Of a stretch of 5,220 nt of DNA, positions 1 to 5,220 are shown one piece after another; within the stretch, counting starts at the first letter, position 1, and every line of letters starts with the position of its first letter. A model generated the notes under the pieces. The model had not been told where the DNA came from, made no database searches, and worked only from the letters and a program-made list of their open reading frames with translations. The stretch lies in NCBI GenBank assembly GCA_041685145.1, contig JAWLGJ010000087.1, positions 1-5,220 of the forward strand, in the 5' to 3' direction. A program made the translations under genes and the position numbers. This DNA comes from JAWLGJ01 sp041685145. Its GTDB lineage: Bacteria > Pseudomonadota > Alphaproteobacteria > Rhodospirillales > Magnetospirillaceae.

Positions 1-19
1 TGCATTCCATGCCTTGCAT
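1..19 (-). CDS. Possible first codons of a divergent gene, partial
   Basis: Read on the minus strand, an ATG at 19-17 opens a frame (M-Q-G-M-E-C) that runs off the window. It is preceded by GGGGGTAGG, with AGG almost touching the ATG. A second in-frame ATG is at 10-8. Six codons cannot identify a product. The placement opposite pyrB across an AT-rich region is the main reason to note it. It could equally be chance. Confidence 0.15.
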
Positions 20-44
20 CCTACCCCCGCGCAACGCGGCCGCC

Positions 45-81
45 AAAAATTTTTTGTTTACAAACAATTGGTTAGAATTTT
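45..81. promoter_or_regulatory. AT-rich island with TTGTTT-AC-AAACAA dyad
   Basis: This is the only clearly AT-rich stretch in the window. It holds AAAAATTTTT (45-54), the inverted repeat TTGTTT/AAACAA (54-59 and 62-67, with AC between) and TAGAAT (73-78), a one-mismatch -10 match. No good -35 stands at the right distance: 17 bp upstream reads only T's. It looks like an upstream promoter, an UP-like element or a regulator site serving pyrB, and possibly a divergent gene. Its exact role is undecided. Confidence 0.35.
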
Positions 82-103
82 ATGCACTCCGCCGTGCCGG
101 CGC

Positions 104-132
104 TTGCGGCCCGGCTCGCCCGACCGTATAGT
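104..132 (+). promoter_or_regulatory. Candidate pyrB promoter (TTGCGG-17-TATAGT)
   Basis: TATAGT at 127-132 differs from the TATAAT consensus at one position. TTGCGG at 104-109 lies exactly 17 bp upstream and keeps the first three bases of TTGACA. Transcription would start near base 139, leaving almost no leader before ATG 142. This is a pattern match only. It agrees with the lack of a Shine-Dalgarno and with the later start choice, but the weak -35 keeps confidence low. Confidence 0.35.
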
Positions 133-139
133 TCGGTCG
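121..139. promoter_or_regulatory. Perfect 6-bp dyad around the candidate -10, just before pyrB ATG
   Basis: CGACCG (121-126) and CGGTCG (134-139) are exact reverse complements around the 7-base centre TATAGTT. The centre is the candidate -10 element. As DNA this could be an operator. As RNA, if transcription starts further upstream, it would be a hairpin ending two bases before ATG 142 and could hide the start. The dyad is seen directly; its role is inference. Confidence 0.35.
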
Positions 140-141
140 AC

Positions 142-1104
142 ATGACGGCCGCGCCCAGCTTTCCGCACCGCCATCTGCTTGGCATCCAGGGGTTGACGCC
201 CCGGGAGGTCACCGCGCTCCTGGATTTGTCCAACGGCTATGTGGCGCACAACCGCGCCGCCGACAAAAAGACATCGGTGCTGTCGGGCCGCACCGTCATC
301 AATCTGTTCTTCGAGAACTCCACCCGCACCCGCACCAGCTTCGAACTCGCCGGCAAGCGGCTGGGGGCCGACGTCATCAACATGCAGGTGTCGACCAGTT
401 CCGTCGCCAAGGGCGAGACCCTGATCGACACCGCCATGACCCTGAATGCCATGCACGCCGACGTGTTGGTGGTGCGCCACCCCGATTCCGGCGCCGCGCA
501 GTTGTTGTCCCAGAAGGTGAACTGCGCCGTCATCAACGCCGGCGACGGCAGCCACGAGCACCCGACCCAGGCGCTGCTCGACGCGCTGACCATCCGTCGG
601 CGCAAGGGGCGCCTGGACGGGCTGACGGTGGCCATCTGCGGCGATGTCGTGCACAGCCGGGTGGCGCGTTCGAACATCCACCTGCTGACGACGATGGGGG
701 CGCGGGTGCGGCTGGTGGCGCCGCGCACCCTGCTGCCGGCCCAGGCGGAACGGCTGGGGGTCGAGGTCTTCACCGACATGCGTGCCGGTCTGACCGACTG
801 CGACATCGTCATGATGCTGCGCCTGCAGACCGAGCGGATGCGCGGCAACTTCATCCCCTCGATCCGCGAGTATTTCCACTTCTTCGGCCTCGACGCCGAG
901 AAGCTGGCACGCGCCAAGCCCGACGCCCTCATCATGCACCCCGGCCCCATGAACCGCGGCGTGGAAATCGATTCCGACGTCGCCGACGACTACGAGCGCA
1001 GCGTCATCCGCGAGCAGGTGGAAATGGGGGTGGCGGTGCGCATGGCCTGCCTGGAGGTGCTGTCGCGCAACCTGTGGGCCAGCGACGGCCGGGGGGCGGG
1101 CTGA
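142..1104 (+). CDS. pyrB: Aspartate carbamoyltransferase, catalytic chain
   Basis: PyrB condenses carbamoyl phosphate with L-aspartate to N-carbamoyl-L-aspartate, the first committed step of de novo pyrimidine synthesis, in the cytoplasm. The 320-residue product fits the family (usually about 300-320). The carbamoyl-phosphate motif STRTRTSF is at residues 60-67. The partner-subunit active-site Ser/Lys loop (STSSVAKGET) is at 84-93, HEHPTQALLD at 138-147, the aspartate-domain segment GDVVHSRVARSN at 167-178, RLQTER at 227-232 and HPGPMNRGVEI at 266-276. All the key motifs I can check are intact. I chose ATG 142 because FPHRHLLG, typical of alphaproteobacterial PyrB N-termini, begins six residues later. 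An in-frame ATG at 82 would add 20 unconserved residues. Neither start has a clear Shine-Dalgarno. The stop overlaps the next gene by one base (TGATG), so translation is probably coupled. No pyrI regulatory-chain gene is adjacent. The identity is very sure; the exact start is less so. Confidence 0.97.
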   Translation: MTAAPSFPHRHLLGIQGLTPREVTALLDLSNGYVAHNRAADKKTSVLSGRTVINLFFENSTRTRTSFELAGKRLGADVINMQVSTSSVAKGETLIDTAMTLNAMHADVLVVRHPDSGAAQLLSQKVNCAVINAGDGSHEHPTQALLDALTIRRRKGRLDGLTVAICGDVVHSRVARSNIHLLTTMGARVRLVAPRTLLPAQAERLGVEVFTDMRAGLTDCDIVMMLRLQTERMRGNFIPSIREYFHFFGLDAEKLARAKPDALIMHPGPMNRGVEIDSDVADDYERSVIREQVEMGVAVRMACLEVLSRNLWASDGRGAG

Positions 1105-2408
1105 TGCAGCACCGTCCGCCCGCCCGCGTCGCCTATGCCAACGCCCGCCTTCTCGACCCGGCGACGGGGCTTGACGCCATCGGCGACCTGCTGACCGAGG
1201 GCGAGCGCATTGCCGCCGTCGGGCCCAGCCTGTTCGGCGACGGCGTCCCCGCCGATGCCGAGGTGGTGGATTGTTCCGGCCTCTGCCTGGCTCCCGGCCT
1301 GGTGGACATGCGCGTGCAACTGCGCGAGCCGGGCATGGAGCACAAGGAAACCCTGAAGACCTCGGGCGAGGCGGCGGTGGCCGGCGGCGTCACGGCGATG
1401 GTGTGCCTGCCCAACACCCAGCCGGTGATCGACGACGTGGCGACGGTGGAGTTCGTCGCCCGCCGCGCCCGCCAGATCGGCCTGGCCAAGGTGTACCCCT
1501 ACGCGGCGGTGACCAAGGGCCTGGAGGGCGCGGAACTGGCCGAGATCGGGATGCTGGCCGAGGCCGGCGCCCTGGCCTTCACCGACGGCGTGCGTGCCAT
1601 CGCCAACGCCCAGGTGATGCGCCGCGCGATGAGCTACGCCGCCACCTTCGACCTGTTGATCGTCCAGCACCCCGAGGAGCCGTCCCTGGCCGCCAGCGGG
1701 GTGATGAACAGCGGCGAGATGGCCACCCGGCTGGGGCTGTCGGGGATTCCGGCGGCGGCCGAGGTCATCATGCTGGAACGCGACCTGCGGCTGGCCGAAC
1801 TCACCGGCGCCCGCTACCACGCCGCGCATGTGTCGACCGCCGAATCGGTTGCGGTGATCCGCCGCGCCAAGGACAAGGGGCTGCCGGTCACCTGCGACAC
1901 CGCGCCGCCCTATTTCGCCCTCAATGAACTGGCGGTGGGCGACTACCGCACCTTCGCCAAGCTGTCGCCGCCCCTGCGCAGCGAGGCGGACCGTGCCGCC
2001 ATTGCCGCCGCCCTCGCCGAGGGCGTCATTGACGCCATTGCCAGCGACCACGCCCCGCAGGACCAGGATTCGAAGCGCCTCCCCTTCGCGCAATCGGCCG
2101 CCGGCGGCGTCGGGCTGGAGACGCTGCTGCCGGTGTCGCTGGAGTTGCACCACAACGGCCGCATGGGGCTGCTGGAGGTGCTGCGGCGGCTGACCTGCGC
2201 CCCAGCGGCGCTGCTGGGGCTGGAGACGGGGCGCCTGGCGGCGGGGCTGCCGGCCGATCTGGTGCTGTTCGATCCCGACCGCGCCTGGAAGGTCGACGCC
2301 GACCGCTTCCACAGCAAGTCCAAGAACTCGCCCTTCGACGGCCGGCCGGTCCAGGGGGTGGTGGCCCGCACCGTCATCGACGGCCGCACGGTGTTCGTGC
2401 GTGACTAA
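1104..2408 (+). CDS. pyrC: Dihydroorotase-family protein, probably non-catalytic PyrC'/PyrX type
   Basis: A 434-residue class I dihydroorotase homologue, an amidohydrolase-fold TIM barrel. Active members cyclise carbamoyl-aspartate to dihydroorotate using a zinc centre. The family is clear from LREPG at 73-77, AGGVTAMVCLPNTQP at 93-107, YRTFAKLSPPLRSE at 281-294, SDHAPQD at 314-320, KRLPF at 324-328, GVGLETLLP at 335-343 and the C-terminal NSPFDG at 408-413. The N-terminal zinc motif, normally D-x-H-x-H, reads D68-M-R70-V-Q72, so both histidines are gone. The usual T-P-H-H loop reads T266-A-P-P-Y270. The other expected metal-site positions, D161, H189, H242 and D315, remain. I therefore infer an inactive or altered protein that associates with PyrB, as Pseudomonas PyrC' does, with a true PyrC encoded elsewhere. 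The ATG overlaps the pyrB stop by one base behind a G-rich stretch (1091-1100). The reading frame is intact, so this is not a pseudogene. Confidence 0.93.
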   Translation: MQHRPPARVAYANARLLDPATGLDAIGDLLTEGERIAAVGPSLFGDGVPADAEVVDCSGLCLAPGLVDMRVQLREPGMEHKETLKTSGEAAVAGGVTAMVCLPNTQPVIDDVATVEFVARRARQIGLAKVYPYAAVTKGLEGAELAEIGMLAEAGALAFTDGVRAIANAQVMRRAMSYAATFDLLIVQHPEEPSLAASGVMNSGEMATRLGLSGIPAAAEVIMLERDLRLAELTGARYHAAHVSTAESVAVIRRAKDKGLPVTCDTAPPYFALNELAVGDYRTFAKLSPPLRSEADRAAIAAALAEGVIDAIASDHAPQDQDSKRLPFAQSAAGGVGLETLLPVSLELHHNGRMGLLEVLRRLTCAPAALLGLETGRLAAGLPADLVLFDPDRAWKVDADRFHSKSKNSPFDGRPVQGVVARTVIDGRTVFVRD

Positions 2409-2411
2409 CCG

Positions 2412-3011
2412 ATGACCCCTTCCGTCGCCGTGCTCGTCGCCGTGCTCGGCTATCTGCTGGGCGCCGTCCCCTTCGGGCTGGTGCTGACGCGCCTGGCTGG
2501 CCTCGGCGACATCCGCCGCCTGGGATCGGGCAATATCGGCGCCACCAATGTCTTGCGGACAGGGCGCAAGGGGTTGGCCCTGGCGACGCTGATCCTCGAT
2601 TCCGGCAAGGGCGCGGCGGCGGCGCTGCTGGCCGCGTGGCTGCTGGGGTGGCAGGCCGGGCTGGTGGCGGGCTTTGCCGCCGTCCTCGGCCATAACTTCC
2701 CGGTCTGGCTGCGCTTTCACGGCGGCAAGGGCGTCGCCACCACTCTGGGCGTGCTGCTGGCGACCGCGTGGCCGGTGGGAATCGCCGCCTGCCTTACCTG
2801 GCTGGCGGTGGCGGCGCTGACGCGCTATTCCTCGCTGGCGGCGCTGGTGGCGCTGGCGGCGGCGCCGTTCTACGCCTGGGGTTTCGCCGCGCCCGAGCAC
2901 GCCCTGATGGCCGCGGCGCTGGCGGTGCTGGCGCTCGTCCGGCACCGCGACAACATCCGCCGCCTCCTCGCCGGCACCGAAAGCCGCATCGGTTCGGCCA
3001 GGAAGGGCTGA
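2412..3011 (+). CDS. plsY: Acyl-phosphate:glycerol-3-phosphate acyltransferase PlsY
   Basis: An inner-membrane enzyme that moves the acyl group from acyl phosphate (made by PlsX) to the sn-1 position of glycerol-3-phosphate, giving lysophosphatidic acid, the first step of phospholipid synthesis. The 199 residues match the family length. The protein is very hydrophobic, with several membrane segments (roughly 5-28, 57-80, 82-98, 108-135, 139-158 and 162-177). The three conserved motifs are complete: GSGNIGATN at 38-46, HNFPVWLRFHGGKG at 94-107 and HRDNIRRLLAGTE at 178-190. D63-SGKG67 after the first motif is also typical. The ATG lies 3 bp after the pyrC-like stop without a clear Shine-Dalgarno, which suggests reinitiation by ribosomes finishing the upstream gene. 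It very probably belongs to the pyrB transcription unit. I see nothing unusual in it. Confidence 0.96.
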   Translation: MTPSVAVLVAVLGYLLGAVPFGLVLTRLAGLGDIRRLGSGNIGATNVLRTGRKGLALATLILDSGKGAAAALLAAWLLGWQAGLVAGFAAVLGHNFPVWLRFHGGKGVATTLGVLLATAWPVGIAACLTWLAVAALTRYSSLAALVALAAAPFYAWGFAAPEHALMAAALAVLALVRHRDNIRRLLAGTESRIGSARKG

Positions 3012-3088
3012 AGGCGGCGCCCCACCCGCAACCGGAGGTTCCGGCCGCCGCTTGACGGCGGCGGCGGCGTGGGCCATCGTCGCCGCAA
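3012..3088 (+). other. plsY-dprA intergenic gap with small GC-rich hairpins
   Basis: This is the longest gap between genes in the window (77 bp). It can form two adjacent hairpins. One has stem CCGGA/TCCGG (3032-3036 with 3040-3044) and a 3-base loop. The other has stem GCCGCCG/CGGCGGC (3044-3050 with 3056-3062) and a 5-base loop. They share base 3044, so they would nearly stack. No T-run follows, so this is not a standard intrinsic terminator. I see no convincing promoter for dprA here. It could be an RNA-stability element, a Rho-related pause or simply chance in GC-rich DNA. Confidence 0.3.
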
Positions 3089-4195
3089 ATGCAATCGCAA
3101 CGCCCGCTGTCCCCCGCCGAGAAGATTGACTGGCTGCGCCTGATCCGCAGCGCCAATGTCGGCCCCGTGACCTTCTGGCGCCTGATCGACAGCTTCGGCT
3201 CGGCGGCGGCGGCGCTGGACGCGCTGCCGCGCCTAGCGCAGCGCGGCGGCGGGCGCGCCCGCATTGCCTCATGCGCCGAGGCCGAAGCCGAGATGCAGCG
3301 CTATGCCCGCCTCGGCGGGCGTCTGATCGCCGGCATCGAACCGGAGTACCCGGCGCCGCTGCGGGCCATCGAAGACGCGCCGCCGCTGATCGGCGTGCTG
3401 GGGACGCCCGATCTCCTCGCCAAGCCCTGCGTGGCGATCGTCGGCGCCCGCAACGCCTCGGCCAACGGCCGCCGCCTCGCCCGACAGATGGCGGCGGATT
3501 TGGGTGCGGCGGGCATGACGGTGGTTTCGGGCCTGGCCAGGGGCATCGACGCCGCCGCCCACGAGGGCGCCCTGCCCCACGCCACCGCGGCGGTGGTCGC
3601 CGGCGGCGTCGACGTCGTCTATCCGCGCGAGAACGCGGCGCTGTACCAGGCGATCGCCCGCCAAGGGGCGGTCGTGGCCGAACTGCCGCCGGGCACCGAA
3701 CCCCAGGCCAGCCATTTCCCACGCCGCAACCGGCTGATTTCCGGCCTCAGCCTGGGCATCGTGGTGGTGGAGGCGGCGGCGCGCTCGGGCTCGCTGATCA
3801 CCGCCCGCCGGGCGCTCGACCAAGGGCGCGAGGTGTTCGCGGTGCCGGGCTCGCCCCTGGACCCGCGGGCAAAGGGGCCCAACCGCCTGATTCGCGACGG
3901 CGCCGTGCTGGCCGAGGGCGCCGGCGACGTGCTGGAGGCGCTGAGCGATCTGCTACGCCGGCCGCTGGCCGAGCCCGCGACACCGCCCCCCGCCGCCGCC
4001 CCGGCGCCCCCCGACGCCGACGACGACGCCCGCCGCGACGTGCTGGAGGCGCTGGGGCCGGTGCCGGTCTCGGTTGACGAACTCATCAGGCAATGCCAAT
4101 TGTCTCCAGCCGTGGCCTCCACGGTCCTGCTTGAACTCGAACTGGCGGGGCGGCTGGAGCGTCATCCCGGGAATCAGGTGTCGCTCAACGGCTAG
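3089..4195 (+). CDS. dprA: DNA-processing protein DprA (Smf)
   Basis: DprA binds incoming single-stranded DNA in the cytoplasm, protects it and loads RecA, so it acts in natural transformation and more widely in recombination. The product has 368 residues. An N-terminal helical SAM-like domain (about 10-50, with LRLIRSANVGPVTFWRL) is followed by the Rossmann-like DNA-binding core. Core motifs are VAIVGARNAS at 115-124, SGLARGIDAAAHEGAL at 147-162, FPRRNRLISGLS at 210-221, EAAARSGSLITAR at 228-240, VFAVPGSP at 249-256 and GPNRLIRDGA at 263-272. A Pro/Ala/Asp-rich linker (about 295-314) leads to a C-terminal winged-helix domain (about 316-366) of the kind many DprA proteins carry. ATG 3089 has no obvious Shine-Dalgarno, but the N-terminus fits the family. 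It sits 77 bp after plsY and 33 bp before topA. The frame is intact. Its presence does not show that the organism is naturally competent, because dprA is widespread. Confidence 0.96.
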   Translation: MQSQRPLSPAEKIDWLRLIRSANVGPVTFWRLIDSFGSAAAALDALPRLAQRGGGRARIASCAEAEAEMQRYARLGGRLIAGIEPEYPAPLRAIEDAPPLIGVLGTPDLLAKPCVAIVGARNASANGRRLARQMAADLGAAGMTVVSGLARGIDAAAHEGALPHATAAVVAGGVDVVYPRENAALYQAIARQGAVVAELPPGTEPQASHFPRRNRLISGLSLGIVVVEAAARSGSLITARRALDQGREVFAVPGSPLDPRAKGPNRLIRDGAVLAEGAGDVLEALSDLLRRPLAEPATPPPAAAPAPPDADDDARRDVLEALGPVPVSVDELIRQCQLSPAVASTVLLELELAGRLERHPGNQVSLNG

Positions 4196-4218
4196 CCAGG
4201 GGCGTCTCCAGGTGGTGC

Positions 4219-4223
4219 AAGGA
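4219..4223 (+). promoter_or_regulatory. Shine-Dalgarno site of topA
   Basis: AAGGA lies 5 bases before the ATG at 4229, a good distance from the start. It is the clearest ribosome-binding site in the window and fixes the topA start. It also suggests that topA is translated independently of dprA. Confidence 0.7.
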
Positions 4224-4228
4224 TCAGT

Positions 4229-5220
4229 ATGAAGGTTGTCGTCGTCGAGTCCCCCGCCAAGGCCAAGACCATCAACAAGTATCTCGGCCGCGACTTCACC
4301 GTGCTGGCCAGCTACGGCCATGTCCGCGACCTGCCGGCCAAGGATGGCTCGGTGCGCCCCGACGAGGACTTCGCCGTCGACTGGCAGGTGGACGAACGCG
4401 CGGAAAAGCAGCTTCGCGAGATCACCAAGGCCCTGAAGGGCGCCGACGGCCTGTACCTCGCCACCGACCCCGACCGCGAGGGCGAGGCGATCTCGTGGCA
4501 CGTGTGCGAGGTGCTGCGCGAACGCAAGGCGCTGAAGGGCCTCGACGTCAAGCGCGTCGTCTTCAACGAGATCACCAAGAGCGCCGTGCTCGACGCCATG
4601 CGCAACCCGCGCGGCCTGCACCAGGAGCTGATCGACGCCTATCTCGCCCGCCGGGCCCTGGATTATTTGGTGGGCTTCACGCTGTCGCCGGTGCTGTGGC
4701 GCAAGCTGCCCGGCTCGCGCTCGGCGGGACGGGTGCAATCGGTGGCGCTGCGCCTGATTTGCGAGCGCGAATCCGAGATCGAGGACTTCCGGCCGCGGGA
4801 ATATTGGACGGTGGAGGCCGACATGGCCACCGCCGGCGGCGCGGTGATGACCGCGCAGCTTACCCGGCTCGACGGCCGCAAGCTCGAAAAGTTCGACCTG
4901 CCCGACGAGAAGGCGGCCCGCGAGGCGCGGCGGCGCATGGAGGCGGCGCGCTTCCGCATCGCCAAGGTCGAGCGCAAGAAGGCCCGGCGCAACCCGCAGC
5001 CGCCCTTCATCACCTCGACCCTGCAACAGGAAGCGTCGCGCAAGCTGCATCTGTCGGCGGCGCGCACCATGCAGGTGGCGCAGCGCCTGTACGAGGGCGT
5101 TGACCTCGGCGGCGAGACGGTGGGCCTGATCACCTATATGCGTACCGACGGCGTGCAGATGGCCGCCGAGGCGGTGGCCGCCTGCCGCGACCTCATCGGC
5201 CGGGAGTTCGGCGCCGACTA
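4229..5220 (+). CDS. topA: DNA topoisomerase I (type IA), 5' part
   Basis: TopA relaxes negatively supercoiled DNA by cutting one strand through a 5'-phosphotyrosine link. The gene is cut by the window edge, and 330 full codons are visible of a protein that is usually 800-900 residues in this group. The Toprim domain starts at once: MKVVVVESPAKAKTINKYLG at 1-20 with the catalytic Glu at position 7, and the metal-binding D-x-D-x-E in TDPDREGEAI at 79-88. Further family motifs are VVFNEITKSA at 110-119, RRALDYLVGF at 141-150, SAGRVQSVALRLI at 165-177 and PFITSTLQQEAS at 259-270. The active-site tyrosine is Y303 in GLITYMRTDG (299-308). The zinc-binding C-terminal region lies outside the window. 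Start ATG 4229 has the AAGGA site 5 bases upstream and gives the expected N-terminus. It lies 33 bp after dprA, a linkage I recall as common in alphaproteobacteria. Confidence 0.97.
   Translation, partial: MKVVVVESPAKAKTINKYLGRDFTVLASYGHVRDLPAKDGSVRPDEDFAVDWQVDERAEKQLREITKALKGADGLYLATDPDREGEAISWHVCEVLRERKALKGLDVKRVVFNEITKSAVLDAMRNPRGLHQELIDAYLARRALDYLVGFTLSPVLWRKLPGSRSAGRVQSVALRLICERESEIEDFRPREYWTVEADMATAGGAVMTAQLTRLDGRKLEKFDLPDEKAAREARRRMEAARFRIAKVERKKARRNPQPPFITSTLQQEASRKLHLSAARTMQVAQRLYEGVDLGGETVGLITYMRTDGVQMAAEAVAACRDLIGREFGAD

Noticed and set aside
27..55. Intrinsic terminator: stem CCGCG/CGCGG (27-31 with 35-39) followed by a T-run at 50-55
   Set aside because: The stem is only 5 bp and the T-run begins 11 bases after it, too far for a standard terminator.
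82..141. Upstream in-frame ATG at 82 as the pyrB start (340 residues)
   Set aside because: The extra 20 residues look unconserved, there is no Shine-Dalgarno, and the family N-terminus fits ATG 142. It remains possible if transcription starts in the AT-rich island.
58..939. Minus-strand open frame (293 codons) opposite pyrB
   Set aside because: It is fully antisense to the conserved PyrB motifs and shows no family signature of its own.
1074..1103. In-frame GTG at 1074 as the start of the pyrC-like gene
   Set aside because: It would add ten residues read from inside the pyrB end. ATG 1104, overlapping the pyrB stop, is the natural coupled start.
990..3722. Very long minus-strand open frame (910 codons) opposite pyrC', plsY and dprA
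   Set aside because: It is rich in Arg, Gly, Pro, Gln and His with no recognisable domain, and it crosses three well-identified genes. Long antisense frames are expected in GC-rich DNA with strong third-position bias.
3970..4032. C/G-rich low-complexity stretch as a repeat element
   Set aside because: It encodes the Pro/Ala/Asp-rich linker between the DprA core and its winged-helix domain, in frame, so coding composition explains it.
3953..5050. Minus-strand open frame (365 codons) opposite dprA and topA
   Set aside because: It lies opposite clear DprA and Toprim coding sequence, and its composition is that of an antisense shadow with no motif.
1..5220. Search for CRISPR arrays, tRNA or rRNA genes, insertion sequences or toxin-antitoxin genes
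   Set aside because: No spaced direct repeats, cloverleaf-like sequence, transposase motifs or extra small genes could be supported. Known housekeeping genes fill nearly all of the window.

Overview
The window is GC-rich chromosomal DNA. It carries five genes on the + strand, packed head to tail: pyrB, a pyrC-family gene, plsY, dprA and the 5' part of topA. Protein motifs identify all five families clearly. The GC content, the codon choice (strong G/C third-position bias), the PyrC variant and my recollection of this gene order point to an alphaproteobacterium, probably Rhodospirillales (Magnetospirillum/Phaeospirillum-like). That placement is inference, not a database result. I see no mobile element, CRISPR array, tRNA, rRNA or sign of horizontal transfer. 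This is an ordinary housekeeping region.

Layout. Bases 1-141 hold the control region ahead of pyrB. It has an AT-rich island (about 45-81) with a TTGTTT-AC-AAACAA dyad, then a candidate promoter (TTGCGG-17 bp-TATAGT, 104-132) whose -10 lies inside a second perfect dyad (CGACCG/CGGTCG, 121-139). This second dyad ends two bases before the preferred pyrB ATG at 142. A few codons of a divergent minus-strand gene may begin at base 19. pyrB (142-1104) and the pyrC-like gene (1104-2408) overlap by one base (TGATG). plsY (2412-3011) follows after 3 bp. A 77-bp gap with small GC-rich hairpins leads to dprA (3089-4195). After 33 bp with a good Shine-Dalgarno, topA (4229 to beyond 5220) runs off the window.

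How the genes work together. PyrB makes carbamoyl-aspartate in de novo pyrimidine synthesis. The adjacent dihydroorotase-family protein has lost the HxH zinc motif (it reads D-M-R-V-Q) and the usual TPHH-type loop, while keeping four of the six metal-site positions. The best reading is a non-catalytic PyrC'/PyrX-type partner of aspartate transcarbamoylase, as known in Pseudomonas, with an active dihydroorotase encoded elsewhere. PlsY starts phospholipid synthesis, DprA handles incoming single-stranded DNA for RecA, and TopA relaxes negative supercoils. These three share a transcription unit or neighbourhood with pyrB rather than a pathway.

Most worth a second look are the degenerate PyrC metal site and the dyad-flanked, possibly leaderless start of pyrB. 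I found no convincing undescribed system.
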